Positions 9,804 to 18,708 of a stretch of DNA of 64,000 nucleotides are shown one piece after another. The stretch spans positions 806,305 to 870,304 of the forward strand of contig NZ_FUWJ01000002.1 of NCBI RefSeq assembly GCF_900167455.1, written 5' to 3'. Origin of the DNA: Enhydrobacter aerosaccus. GTDB lineage: Bacteria > Pseudomonadota > Alphaproteobacteria > Reyranellales > Reyranellaceae. Made by a program: the position numbers and the translations under genes. The notes beneath the pieces are model-generated. The model was not told the DNA's origin and searched no databases. It saw only the letters and a list, made by a program, of their open reading frames with translations. Position 1 is the stretch's first letter. The number at the start of each line of letters is the position of its first letter.

Positions 9804-10759
9804 GGCTCGATCCTGCTCAGGAGTCGTTGCTTGGTGTCGCTGTCGGCGAAGGACGAACGGATCGCCGTCCGCGTGATGTGCCGCAGCGTCCGCGCATCGA
9901 GACCGGCATCATCATATTCCGCGCCCAGCGTGGTCCGAAAGAAGGGCGGATCATCCGAATTCAGGGTCACCGGCACGCCCGCCTCGATCAGGCGATGAAG
10001 CGGATGGGCCGCCCGATCGGGATAGATGCCGAGCGCGATATTGCTGCCCGGGCAGACCTCCAGCACCGTTCCACGCCGCGCCAGTTCCTCCATCAGTCGC
10101 GGATCCTCGGACGAACGCACACCATGGCCGATGCGCGTGACCGGTAGGGCGCGGATGGCCGACCAGACGCTCTCCGGGCCGCGTACCTCGCCGGCATGGA
10201 CGGTGCAGCCGTAGCCCTTGTCGTGTGCCAGACGGTAAGCCGGTCCGAAGTCGTCCGGTTCGAACCGGGCTTCGTCGCCGCCCATGCCGAAGCCGACGAC
10301 GTAAGGGTGCGGCTCGGCCACCATCCGCTCGACCATGGCAAGCGCGCGCTCCGGCCCCAGGTGCCGGATGCAGATGATGATGATGCGGCCGACGATGCCG
10401 AACTCGCGCTGCGCACGATCGATGCCGGACACCAGGGAGGCCAGCCACTCCTCGTAGGGGATGCCGAGAGCCTTCGGTCGCTCCGGCGAGCAGAACATCT
10501 CGACATAGACCGCCCCCTGCCTCGCGGCTCTCGCGAGATAGGAATAGATCACGTCACCGAAGTCGCGCGATACCTTCAACACGCCGCACACACGATCGTA
10601 GGCGCCGAGGAAACTCAGGAAATCGCGCCATATGTAGGTATCGTTCGGCCCGAACAGGCCGTCCGGCAGCGCCAGGTCGTTGCGCGCGGCGAGCTCGCGC
10701 GCCAGGAACGGCGGGATCGAGCCCTCGAGATGGCAGTGGATTTCAGCCTTTGGGATCAC
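9800..10759 (-). CDS. add: Adenosine deaminase
   Basis: Converts adenosine or deoxyadenosine to inosine with release of ammonia; 319 residues, a normal length. Metal and catalytic residues are visible: HxH in EIHCHLEGS near the start, H and E in VHAGEVRG, H in RIGHG and the paired aspartates in NSDDPPF. It overlaps both neighbours by 4 bp (dioxygenase upstream, phosphatase downstream). It feeds inosine to the purine nucleoside phosphorylase encoded upstream in the same operon. Some members of the family act on adenine instead, but the operon context favours a nucleoside. Confidence 0.92.
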   Translation of the reverse strand: MIPKAEIHCHLEGSIPPFLARELAARNDLALPDGLFGPNDTYIWRDFLSFLGAYDRVCGVLKVSRDFGDVIYSYLARAARQGAVYVEMFCSPERPKALGIPYEEWLASLVSGIDRAQREFGIVGRIIIICIRHLGPERALAMVERMVAEPHPYVVGFGMGGDEARFEPDDFGPAYRLAHDKGYGCTVHAGEVRGPESVWSAIRALPVTRIGHGVRSSEDPRLMEELARRGTVLEVCPGSNIALGIYPDRAAHPLHRLIEAGVPVTLNSDDPPFFRTTLGAEYDDAGLDARTLRHITRTAIRSSFADSDTKQRLLSRIEP

Positions 10760-11568
10760 TCGAAGCCTCGAAGTTCCATAGTGGGGCGTTGCAGCCAGTT
10801 GTCGCTGTCATACACCGCTCGGCCATCGATCACGTGCAGGGCATAGGCGTGGCGCGAGCGATCGGAGCGGTTGGCGGCACTGGCATGCGGCAGCAGCCCG
10901 TGCAGGATGACCAAGGAACCGCGCGGCACTTCCAGCGCGATCGGCTCATGCGCGGGCCACGGCGTGCGATCGAGCACGGTGGTGACGAACTCCTCGCCCT
11001 GGCGATGGAAGCGCTGACGCAAGGAACCGCGATGCCCGCCGGGCGATGCCAGCAGGCAGCCATTGTCGCGATCGGCATCGTCGAGGGCGAACCAGAAGCC
11101 CGTTACGGTCACGGGATCTGTGTGGAGATAAGTCGCATCCTGGTGCCAGCCGACTTCGCCGCCGATGTGCGGTTGCTTGAAGATGTACATCGACTGCAGC
11201 AACAGCGGCTGCACGATCCCCAGTTCGCGTGCCAAGGCGGCCAGGCGCGGCAAGCGCGAGAGGCGGTCGAAGACGGGATCGAGATCGTGCAGCGCATGGC
11301 CGATCTTGTTGAGGCCCCGCTCGGTTGGCTCGTTCGTCGCCTCCTCCTCGAAGAAGAAGCGGATAGCCTCGCCCGATTCCTGGAAGTACCGATCGCGCGC
11401 GTGGCGCTGGTCCTGCGTGGAAAAGACGGTGCGGGCAGCAGCAGGCTCGAAATCCGCCACCAGCGCGGCGGCGCGACGCTGCAGCGTGTCGCATTCCTCG
11501 GCGGACAGGAATCGCTTCAGAATCGCGAAACCGTCCCGCTCATAGCTTTCAGGATCGAAGCCGGTCAT
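10756..11568 (-). CDS. Phytanoyl-CoA dioxygenase family Fe(II)/2-oxoglutarate oxygenase, PHYHD1-like
   Basis: Predicted non-haem iron oxygenase, 270 residues. The iron triad reads H142-x-D144 in VGWHQDATYLHTD and H228 in HGLLPHAS, with a 2-oxoglutarate-binding arginine in SDRSRHAY. The C-terminal stretch around DNWLQRPTMEL resembles, from memory, the animal protein PHYHD1 more than the fatty-acid enzyme PhyH. It overlaps deoA upstream and add downstream by 4 bp each, so it is translationally locked into a nucleoside-salvage operon. I infer a nucleoside, nucleobase or sugar-moiety substrate; no sequence feature identifies it directly. The generic alternative is a small-molecule hydroxylase. 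Confidence 0.85.
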   Translation of the reverse strand: MTGFDPESYERDGFAILKRFLSAEECDTLQRRAAALVADFEPAAARTVFSTQDQRHARDRYFQESGEAIRFFFEEEATNEPTERGLNKIGHALHDLDPVFDRLSRLPRLAALARELGIVQPLLLQSMYIFKQPHIGGEVGWHQDATYLHTDPVTVTGFWFALDDADRDNGCLLASPGGHRGSLRQRFHRQGEEFVTTVLDRTPWPAHEPIALEVPRGSLVILHGLLPHASAANRSDRSRHAYALHVIDGRAVYDSDNWLQRPTMELRGFE

Positions 11569-12887
11569 TGAGCGACGCGCCCCATGATCACCGGCTTCGC
11601 CGGCGGGGCCGGATCGTCGATGCGGATCGCGGCCTGCACCAGCGCGATTGCCTCTTCGGCCGAGGCATCGCTGCTGGCATGAATCAAACAGAGCGGATCT
11701 CCCGCTCGAACCTGGGCGCCGATGCCGACCACACCCGTCAGGCCGACTGACGGATCGATCGCATCGTCGGCGTGGCTGCGACCGCCGCCAAGCCCGACCA
11801 CCGCGATTCCGACCTGGCGCGCATCCATGGCCACGACATGGCCGGGGTGCTGTGCCGGGCAGGCGCGCACGACGGGCGCCGGCGTCAGGTACTCGCCGGA
11901 TCGCTCCAGGAAATCAGCCGGACCACCCAGGGCGGAGACCATACGCCCGAATCTTTCGGCAGCCCGCCCATCGGCCAGGGCTGCTTCCGCCCGAGCACGG
12001 CCAGCTGCGAGGCTCGGCGCAAGCTTGGCCAGCATCAGCATCTCGGCCGCCAGCGCCATCACCACCTCGTGCAGCCGCGTATCGCGACGCCCTTCCCCCT
12101 TTAGATAGGCAACCGTCTCCGCAACTTCGAGGGCGTTGCCGACATCGCGGCCGAGCACACAGTCCATGTCGGTGATCAGGGCTGTCATGGGCAAGCCGGC
12201 GCGATGGGCCACCGCCACCAGGCTTTGCGCCAGATCCTGCGCCATGGCCTCCGTGTCGCAGAAGGCGCCGGAGCCGCATTTGACATCCATCACCAGCCCT
12301 TGCAGGCCAGCGGCGATCTTCTTGCTCAGGATGGAGCTCACGATCAGCGGGATGGATTCGACCGTGGCAGTAACGTCCCGTACGCCATAGAGGCGTCGAT
12401 CGGCGGGAGCGAGGTCGTCGGTCTGGCCGATGATGGCGCAGCCGACCTCGCGCACGACCCGGCGGAAGGTCGCCACGTCCGGCTGCGTCTCGTACCCGCT
12501 GATGGAAGCGAGCTTGTCGAGCGTGCCGCCGGTATGGCCCAAGCCGCGTCCGGAGATCATCGGCACGAAAGCGCCGCAGGCTGCCACGATCGGCGCCAGC
12601 ATCAGGCTCACCTTGTCGCCGACACCGCCGCTCGAATGCTTGTCGATGACTGGACCAGGCAGGTCGAGACCCGCCCAGTCCAGCGTGAGGCCCGACCGCG
12701 CGAGACCGAGCGTCAACGCCACGCGTTCCTCGAGCGTCATGCCGCGGAAGAACACTGCCATGGCAAAAGCCGCGACCTGTCCCTCGCTCAGGCTGCCGTC
12801 GACGATGCCGCGGACGACGAAGGCGATCTCCTCGGCCGTAAGGTCCTTGCCGTCGCGCTTGCGGCGGATGATCTCCTGTGGAAGCAC
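11565..12887 (-). CDS. deoA: Thymidine phosphorylase
   Basis: Cleaves thymidine and other pyrimidine nucleosides with phosphate to the free base and (deoxy)ribose-1-phosphate. The family signature SGRGLGHTGGTLDKLASI and the phosphate-binding KHSSGGVGDKVS loop are intact. I place the start at GTG 12887, giving 440 residues beginning LPQEIIRRKRDG, the usual DeoA N-terminus. The 31 codons further upstream overlap the purine phosphorylase gene and do not look like DeoA. The gap to that gene is 4 bp, and the dioxygenase downstream overlaps by 4 bp. It completes the pyrimidine branch with cytidine deaminase. Confidence 0.93.
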   Translation of the reverse strand: MLPQEIIRRKRDGKDLTAEEIAFVVRGIVDGSLSEGQVAAFAMAVFFRGMTLEERVALTLGLARSGLTLDWAGLDLPGPVIDKHSSGGVGDKVSLMLAPIVAACGAFVPMISGRGLGHTGGTLDKLASISGYETQPDVATFRRVVREVGCAIIGQTDDLAPADRRLYGVRDVTATVESIPLIVSSILSKKIAAGLQGLVMDVKCGSGAFCDTEAMAQDLAQSLVAVAHRAGLPMTALITDMDCVLGRDVGNALEVAETVAYLKGEGRRDTRLHEVVMALAAEMLMLAKLAPSLAAGRARAEAALADGRAAERFGRMVSALGGPADFLERSGEYLTPAPVVRACPAQHPGHVVAMDARQVGIAVVGLGGGRSHADDAIDPSVGLTGVVGIGAQVRAGDPLCLIHASSDASAEEAIALVQAAIRIDDPAPPAKPVIMGRVAQ

Positions 12888-12891
12888 GGCG

Positions 12892-13683
12892 CTAACCGTA
12901 GGTTTCCAGGAAGGCGCGCAGCAGACGCCGCAGATCGCCCGAGGCAGCGCTCGCGACGGCGATCGTGTGATCATGGCCAAGCGCGCCCGGCACCAGCCCG
13001 GCCGCGTAGTTCGTCATCAACGACACTGCCGCCACCTTGAGCCCGGCATGGCGGGCCAGGATAGTCTCCGGCGCCGTCGACATGCCGACAGCACTGGCCC
13101 CCAAGGTGACTGCGGCACGGATCTCGGCGGGCGTCTCGAAGCTCGGTCCGCAGAACCAGATGTAGACGCCGTCGTGGCACCGGATGTTGACACCCCGGCC
13201 GATCTCCAGGAGGCGACGCACCAGGACCGGATCGTAGGCGTCGACCATGTCGACGAACGGCTTGTCGCGCACCCCGAACAGCGGATTGGCGCCGGTGAAG
13301 TTGATGTGATCGGTGATGACCATCATCGAGCCCGGCGGCATATCGAGCCGCAGACTGCCGGCTGCGTTGGTCTGCACCAGGGTCTCGCATCCGAGCTCCG
13401 CCAGAGCGCGGATCGCCGGCGCCATTTCGTCCGCCTTGCCCGATTCATAGTAGTGGACGCGACCCTGCAGGATGGCGACGGGCGTCGAGCCGACATGGCC
13501 CAGCACGAGCCGGCCGGCATGGCCGCCCACGGAAGGCTGCGCAAAGCCCGCCAGCTCGGCATAGGGAATCGTCGCCACCGCGTCCGCCTCTTCGACCAGG
13601 CCGCCGAGGCCGGAGCCGAGGAGGAGAGCGACCCTGGGTGTGAAGCCCGGCGCCCGCGCCTTGATCGTCTCGACCGCGCTCAT
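12892..13683 (-). CDS. punA: Purine nucleoside phosphorylase, trimeric type
   Basis: Phosphorolysis of inosine and guanosine; 263 residues from the ATG at 13683 (MSAVETIKARAPG). Family features are VALLLGSGLGG near the start, GPSFETPAEI with the purine-site glutamate, and MTNYAAG, where the asparagine is the residue linked to 6-oxopurine preference. That preference fits a pathway in which adenosine is first deaminated by the downstream adenosine deaminase. The start overlaps the cytidine deaminase stop by 4 bp. A longer upstream open frame exists but only shadows cdd. Confidence 0.92.
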   Translation of the reverse strand: MSAVETIKARAPGFTPRVALLLGSGLGGLVEEADAVATIPYAELAGFAQPSVGGHAGRLVLGHVGSTPVAILQGRVHYYESGKADEMAPAIRALAELGCETLVQTNAAGSLRLDMPPGSMMVITDHINFTGANPLFGVRDKPFVDMVDAYDPVLVRRLLEIGRGVNIRCHDGVYIWFCGPSFETPAEIRAAVTLGASAVGMSTAPETILARHAGLKVAAVSLMTNYAAGLVPGALGHDHTIAVASAASGDLRRLLRAFLETYG

Positions 13684-14069
13684 GCGAGATGCTGCGGGCC
13701 GAAGGACAAAGGGAACAGCTCGCCCAGCGTCACGGTGCGATGCAGGCCGTCGGGGCCGCAGAGATGGATCCTGGCATCTTCCGCCGCAAATTCCCGCAGC
13801 TTCTGACGGCAGCCGCCGCAGGGTGTGATGACTTCGGGTCCCGGACCGATCACCACGCATTCCAGCACGCGCCGCTTGCCCGCCGCCACCAGGGCGGCGA
13901 TGGCCGATGCCTCGGCGCACAGGCCTTGGGGATAGGCTGCATTCTCGACATTGCAGCCGCCATGGATGCCGCCTTCCTCGTCGCGCACGGCGGCGCCGAC
14001 ATGGAACTTCGAATAGGGCGCATAGGCACGCAACATCATCGTCCGCGCGAGATGGAGCAGGTCGTCCAT
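13680..14069 (-). CDS. cdd: Cytidine deaminase
   Basis: Zinc enzyme converting cytidine/deoxycytidine to uridine/deoxyuridine, 129 residues, the size of the homotetrameric class. Zinc ligands and the proton shuttle are visible in GLCAEASA (Cys and Glu) and PCGGCRQ (two Cys). It sits between the transporter permease genes and the phosphorylase gene, with a 1-bp gap upstream and a 4-bp overlap downstream. It feeds uridine to the pyrimidine phosphorylase of the same operon. Confidence 0.95.
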   Translation of the reverse strand: MDDLLHLARTMMLRAYAPYSKFHVGAAVRDEEGGIHGGCNVENAAYPQGLCAEASAIAALVAAGKRRVLECVVIGPGPEVITPCGGCRQKLREFAAEDARIHLCGPDGLHRTVTLGELFPLSFGPQHLA

Positions 14070-14070
14070 G

Positions 14071-14997
14071 TCAGGGCTCCTTCTCGTAGGGAATACCGAT
14101 CGCCTTGGGCGCCACGGCGCGTCCGATGAAGCCAGCCAGCAGGAACATGGTGAGAAGATACGGCAAGGCCTGGATCAATTGCACGGGCACTTCGCCGAAA
14201 CCAGGTACCCGCACCCCCTGCAGGCGAATGGCGACGGCGTCGAGCAGACCAAAGACCAGGCAGGCGCCGAACGCCGGCACCGGTCGCCATTTGCCAAAGA
14301 TGATGGCGGCCAGGGCGATGAAGCCCTGTCCAGCCGTCATGTCGCGACTGAAGCCTGCATTCTGGGCGATGGAGAGATAGGCGCCGGCGAGTCCCGAAAG
14401 CAGGCCGCAAAGCAGGACGGCCAGGTAGCGCAGCCAGCCCACCGAAATGCCGGCCGCGTCGACTGCCAGCGGCATCTCGCCGACGGCGCGCAGCCTGAGC
14501 CCGAAGCGCGTGCGCGCCAGCAGCCACCAGGTGAGCGGCACCGACAGGAGCGCGACATAGACCAGGATATTGTCGCCGGCCCGGGGCGAGAAGAGCGGCA
14601 TCAGCCGCTGGCCAGGCTGATCCAGCGCCGGCGTCTGGCCGCCGCGCGCGAACCAGGCATTGCCCAGCACGACCGTGAGACCGGCGGCAAGGATGTTGAG
14701 CGCCACGCCGCTCACCACCTGATTGCCGCGATAGGTGATGCAGGCAAGGCCGTGCAGCAACGCCATGGCCTCAGCCGCCGCGATCGCCGCCGCCACCCCC
14801 CACCACGCCGACCCCGTCACCGCCGAAACCGCGGCGGCGAAAAAGGCGGCCGTCAGCATCTTGCCCTCGAGGCCGACATCGACGATGCCGCTCCTCTCCG
14901 AGAACAGCCCACCCATGGCGCACAGGATCAGGGGCGCCGCCGTCCGCACGGTCGCCGCCAGCATCAGGAAGACGAAAGCCGACAGATCGCCCGTCAT
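14071..14997 (-). CDS. Nucleoside ABC transporter permease, NupQ/YufQ-like
   Basis: Inner-membrane permease of the RbsC-like branch used by BMP-type nucleoside importers; 308 residues from ATG 14997 (MTGDLSAFVFLMLAATVR). The motif SERSGIVDVGLEGKML after the first segment is characteristic of this permease group, and about eight to nine hydrophobic segments follow. The start overlaps the stop of the other permease by 4 bp, and cdd begins 1 bp after its end. The long open frame upstream is a shadow of the partner permease. Confidence 0.93.
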   Translation of the reverse strand: MTGDLSAFVFLMLAATVRTAAPLILCAMGGLFSERSGIVDVGLEGKMLTAAFFAAAVSAVTGSAWWGVAAAIAAAEAMALLHGLACITYRGNQVVSGVALNILAAGLTVVLGNAWFARGGQTPALDQPGQRLMPLFSPRAGDNILVYVALLSVPLTWWLLARTRFGLRLRAVGEMPLAVDAAGISVGWLRYLAVLLCGLLSGLAGAYLSIAQNAGFSRDMTAGQGFIALAAIIFGKWRPVPAFGACLVFGLLDAVAIRLQGVRVPGFGEVPVQLIQALPYLLTMFLLAGFIGRAVAPKAIGIPYEKEP

Positions 14998-16061
14998 GGC
15001 GCCTGCCGGGGCCGGAACGCGGCGAGCCAGGGACGAGGCAGGTTCACCAGCGCGCCCGAGAACAGGATCACGAGTCCCTGGATGACCACGACCATCTCGC
15101 GGGTGATGGCGGGAACATCGAAGGCGAGTTCCGCCCCTCCCTGCTGCAGCGCGCCGAACAGCAAGGCGGCGAGGGCGACGCCAAGCGGGTGATTGCGGCC
15201 CATCAGGGCGACCGCGATTCCGGCGAAGCCATAGCCGGCCGGAAAATCGAGCACGAGGCGATGATGCACGCCCATCAGCTCGTTGACGCCGACGAAGCCC
15301 GCCAACGCCCCCGACAGGCACATGGCGACCATGGTCATGGAACGCAGGTTGGTGCCGGCATAGAGGGCGGCTTCGGGATTGTGGCCCATGGCGCGCAACG
15401 CGTAGCCCCAGGGCGTGCGCCACAGGAACAGCCACACGCCGACGCAGCAGGCGAGCGCCAGCACGATCGACAGGTTGAGCGGCGAGCCCGCCAGTGCCGG
15501 CAATTGCCCGGACGGTCCGAAGCCGCGGCTTTGCGGCGTCATCGAACCGGGCGCGATCAGGACATTGACCAGCAGATAGACCATCAGCGCCGAAGCGACG
15601 AAGTTGAACATGATGGTGGTGATGACGATGTGGCTGCCGCGCCACGCCTGCAGCCAGGCCGGCACCGCCGCCCATGCGGCGCCGAACAGCGCCGCCGCGG
15701 CGATGGCGATCGGCACCATCAGCCAGATCGGCAGATATTGATCAAGCGCGAGAATAGCGACGCCGCAGCCGAGGCCGCCGAGATAGGCCTGCCCTTCTCC
15801 GCCGATGTTGAACAGGCCACCATGAAAGGCGACGGCCACGGCAAGGCCGGTGAAGACGAAATTAGTGGCATAGTAGAGCGTGTAGCCGATCGATTCAGGC
15901 GATCCGACCGCGCCCAGGACCAGAAGCTTCAGTGCCTGCAGCGGATCGACGCCGACGATCATCACGATCACGCCGACCGTGAGGAAGGCGAGCGCGATGT
16001 TGATCGCCGGCAGGACCAGGATTTCGACCCAGGCTGGCAACGATCGGCGCAGCCCCGTCAT
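14994..16061 (-). CDS. Nucleoside ABC transporter permease, NupP/YufP-like
   Basis: Partner permease, 355 residues from ATG 16061 (MTGLRRSLPAWVEILVLP). It has a long hydrophobic body and the motif FHGGLFNIGGEGQAYLGG, which parallels the equivalent loop of its partner. It overlaps the ATPase gene upstream and the second permease downstream by 4 bp each. Together with the BMP protein and double ATPase it makes a complete nucleoside importer. Confidence 0.93.
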   Translation of the reverse strand: MTGLRRSLPAWVEILVLPAINIALAFLTVGVIVMIVGVDPLQALKLLVLGAVGSPESIGYTLYYATNFVFTGLAVAVAFHGGLFNIGGEGQAYLGGLGCGVAILALDQYLPIWLMVPIAIAAAALFGAAWAAVPAWLQAWRGSHIVITTIMFNFVASALMVYLLVNVLIAPGSMTPQSRGFGPSGQLPALAGSPLNLSIVLALACCVGVWLFLWRTPWGYALRAMGHNPEAALYAGTNLRSMTMVAMCLSGALAGFVGVNELMGVHHRLVLDFPAGYGFAGIAVALMGRNHPLGVALAALLFGALQQGGAELAFDVPAITREMVVVIQGLVILFSGALVNLPRPWLAAFRPRQAP

Positions 16062-17593
16062 GCCGCCTTCATCCCCGCCATCATCAGGCCGAGGGCGCGT
16101 TCGCTGGCCGTGCCACCCGCCGATTCTCCGACGATGTGCCCGCTCGACATGACCAGGATGCGATCGGACAAGGCCAGGATCTCGTCGAGTTCCACCGACA
16201 CCAGGAGGATGGCGCAGCCGCGATCGCGACAGCGGACCAGCTCGCGATGGATGAACTCGATGGCGCCGATATCGACGCCCCGCGTCGGTTGGCCGACCAG
16301 CAGCACCTTCGGTTCGTGCGAGATCTCGCGCGCCAGCACCAGCTTCTGCTGGTTGCCCCCGGAGAATTGCGCCGATCGCAGACCGGGCAGCGGCGGCCGG
16401 ACATCGAAGCGCTGCATCAGCTCCGCGCAATAGGTGCGGACAGCCGGTCGGTCGATGAGGTGGTGCGGACTGAACCGCGCCTCGTTCTGATATCCCAGGA
16501 TCGAGGTCTCGGAAGCGTGGAACGCGGCGACCAGGCCTTGCCGCAGGCGATCTTCCGGCACATGCGCCAGACCGAGCGCTCGCCGCTCCGCCGGATCGCC
16601 GGGATGGCCAGCATCGAAGGTGCGGCCGCAGATCGTGATCGTTCCTCCCGTCGGCGCACGCATGCCGGCCAGCACCTGCAGCAGCTCGGTCTGGCCGTTG
16701 CCCGAGACTCCGGCGATGCCGACGATCTCGCCGCCATGCACCTCGAGATCGATACCGTCGAGCAGCCCGATGCCATGGCGATCGACCAGCGACAGGCCTT
16801 CGGCACGAAGCAGCGCTGGCCCGCGCCGTGCCGGCTGGCGGTCGACGCCCAGGCGAACCTTGCGGCCGACCATCAGTTCGGCCAGTTCATCCGGAGTCGT
16901 GTCGACTGTGCGCCGCTCGGCCACCACCTCGCCTTGCCGCATGACGAAGACCTGATCGGTCACCGCCATGACCTCCCGCAGCTTGTGCGTGATCAGAATC
17001 ACCGTGACGCCACCGTCGCGCAGTACGCCGAGGATACGGAACAGCCGCTCCGTCTCCTGCGGCGTCAGCACGGCGCTCGGTTCGTCCAGGATCAGGATGC
17101 GGGCGCCGCGCAGCAGCACCTTCAGGATCTCGACCCGTTGCTGCTCACCGACCGACAGGTCGGCGATGCGCGCATCCGGATCGATCGACAGCCCGTACTC
17201 GCGCTCCAGGCGCGCGACCTCGGACCGCGCCGCCGCCATGCCGCGCCCCAGCAGGAACCCGCCCTCGGCGCCCAGGACCAGATTCTCCAGCACGGTGAAG
17301 CTGTCGATCAGCATGAAGTGCTGATGCACCATGCCGATGCCGTGCGCGATGGCATCGCGCGGACTGCCCATCTCGACGCGTTCGCCCTCGACACGAATCT
17401 CGCCGGAATCGGCCCGATAGAGCCCGTAGAGAATGCTCATCAGCGTCGACTTGCCGGCACCGTTCTCGCCAACCAGGCCGGTGATGCTGCCTTTCCGGAT
17501 GGTCAGCGAAACGGCGCGCACGGCATGGACGTCGCCGAACGACTTGTCGATCGCCCGCAGCTCGATGGCCGGGACCGCCGTCATGGCCGGCAT
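16058..17593 (-). CDS. Nucleoside ABC transporter ATP-binding protein with two ABC domains, NupO/YufO-like
   Basis: Cytoplasmic energy-coupling subunit, 511 residues, holding two tandem ABC domains in one chain. Domain 1 has a regular Walker A (GENGAGKSTLMS), signature LSVGEQQR and Walker B ILILDEPSAVL. Domain 2 has a degenerate Walker A (GVSGNGQTELLQ), signature FSGGNQQK and VLLVGQPTRGVD in place of a DE Walker B, which is usual for RbsA/YufO-type proteins rather than a defect. ATG 17593 lies 5 bp after the binding-protein stop; an in-frame ATG at 17584 is possible. Confidence 0.93.
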   Translation of the reverse strand: MPAMTAVPAIELRAIDKSFGDVHAVRAVSLTIRKGSITGLVGENGAGKSTLMSILYGLYRADSGEIRVEGERVEMGSPRDAIAHGIGMVHQHFMLIDSFTVLENLVLGAEGGFLLGRGMAAARSEVARLEREYGLSIDPDARIADLSVGEQQRVEILKVLLRGARILILDEPSAVLTPQETERLFRILGVLRDGGVTVILITHKLREVMAVTDQVFVMRQGEVVAERRTVDTTPDELAELMVGRKVRLGVDRQPARRGPALLRAEGLSLVDRHGIGLLDGIDLEVHGGEIVGIAGVSGNGQTELLQVLAGMRAPTGGTITICGRTFDAGHPGDPAERRALGLAHVPEDRLRQGLVAAFHASETSILGYQNEARFSPHHLIDRPAVRTYCAELMQRFDVRPPLPGLRSAQFSGGNQQKLVLAREISHEPKVLLVGQPTRGVDIGAIEFIHRELVRCRDRGCAILLVSVELDEILALSDRILVMSSGHIVGESAGGTASERALGLMMAGMKAA

Positions 17594-17598
17594 CGCAG

Positions 17599-18603
17599 TC
17601 ACCGGCAGGAATTGTCGCTCATGTAATCGTGGACCTCGATCTTGCCGGCGATGATGTCGGCCTTGGCCTGTTCCACCTTGGCCTTCATCTCGGGCGTGAT
17701 CAGTTTCTCGTTGTATTGGTCGATGGTCCAGTCGACGCCGCCTTCCTTGAGGCCGAGCACCGAGCTTCCGGCGTGCCAGCTCCCGGACTGCATCGCCTTG
17801 AAGCTCTGATAGGCCGCGAGATCGACGCGCTTGATCATCGAGGTGAGCATGGTGCCGGGGTGCAGATGGTCCTGATTCGAATCGACGCCGATCCCGTACT
17901 TGCCGCGATCCTTGGCGGCCTGCAGCACGCCGATGCCGGTGCTGCCCGCGGCGGCATAGACGACATCGACGCCGCGATCGAATTGCCCCTTGGCCAGCTC
18001 GGCGCCGCGGCCGGGATCGTTCCAGGCGGCCGGCGTGGTGCCGGTCATGTTGGAGATCAGCTCGGCCTTGGGATTGGCGTATTTGATGCCCTGCTCGTAG
18101 CCGCACAGGAAGCGGCGGATCAGCGGGATATCCATGCCGCCCACGAAACCGACCTTGCCCGTCTTCGAGGCCAGCGCCGCCGCCACACCGACCAGGAACG
18201 AGCCCTCGTGCTCCTTGAAGGTGATGGACTGCACATTGGGCAGGTTCACGACGCTGTCGATCAAGGTGAAGTGCGTCTTGGGAAACTCCTTGGCCACTTT
18301 CTCCAGGGCCACGCCCTGGGCGAAGCCGACCGCGATGATGGGATCGTCGCCACGCTGCGCGAAGCGCCGCTGCGCCTGCTCGAACTGCGTCTCGTTGCTG
18401 GGCTCGAATTCGGCGATGGGGATCTTGGTCTCGGCCTTGAATTTCTCGGCACCGGCGCTCACGCCCTCGTTGAAGGATTTGTCGAATTTTCCGCCAGTAC
18501 TGTAGACGATGGCTGGCTTGATCGGGGTCTGCGCCGCGACCGTCTGGGCGCCCAGCACCACGCTCGCCAGAGCGACAAGAAACGAACGACACCGGCTGCC
18601 CAT
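17599..18603 (-). CDS. BMP family nucleoside-binding protein
   Basis: Periplasmic substrate-binding protein of the basic membrane protein (BMP/PnrA) family, 334 residues. A Sec signal peptide spans about residues 1-24 (SFLVALASVVLGAQTVAAQ). The mature start IKPAIVYSTGGKFDKSFNEG and the internal GVDSNQDHLHPGT are typical of nucleoside-binding BMP proteins. It is the first gene of the ten-gene nucleoside operon. Its start lies in a 105-bp divergent region shared with the hydantoinase gene, which carries an 8-bp inverted repeat. Confidence 0.93.
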   Translation of the reverse strand: MGSRCRSFLVALASVVLGAQTVAAQTPIKPAIVYSTGGKFDKSFNEGVSAGAEKFKAETKIPIAEFEPSNETQFEQAQRRFAQRGDDPIIAVGFAQGVALEKVAKEFPKTHFTLIDSVVNLPNVQSITFKEHEGSFLVGVAAALASKTGKVGFVGGMDIPLIRRFLCGYEQGIKYANPKAELISNMTGTTPAAWNDPGRGAELAKGQFDRGVDVVYAAAGSTGIGVLQAAKDRGKYGIGVDSNQDHLHPGTMLTSMIKRVDLAAYQSFKAMQSGSWHAGSSVLGLKEGGVDWTIDQYNEKLITPEMKAKVEQAKADIIAGKIEVHDYMSDNSCR

Positions 18604-18639
18604 TCTGGCTCCCTTATTCTTGATGCGAGTGTGGACCGG

Positions 18640-18663
18640 CCCGGCCTCCGGGTCTAGGCCGGG
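18640..18663. promoter_or_regulatory. Inverted repeat in the divergent nucleoside-operon/hydantoinase promoter region
   Basis: CCCGGCCT (18640-18647) is repeated exactly in reverse complement as AGGCCGGG (18656-18663) with an 8-bp spacer. It lies 37 bp from the binding-protein start on one strand and 46 bp from the hydantoinase start on the other. A shared operator is plausible, but GC-rich repeats arise easily in this genome, so the call is tentative. No regulator gene is adjacent. Confidence 0.35.
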
Positions 18664-18708
18664 AGCCACGGCATGGTCCTTGCACCCAGGCGCCGACGGA
18701 GAGGAAAC

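Noticed and set aside
12430..13806. 458-codon plus-strand open frame
   Set aside because: Fully antisense to deoA, punA and part of cdd, all of which have clear motifs; the translation has no recognisable domain.
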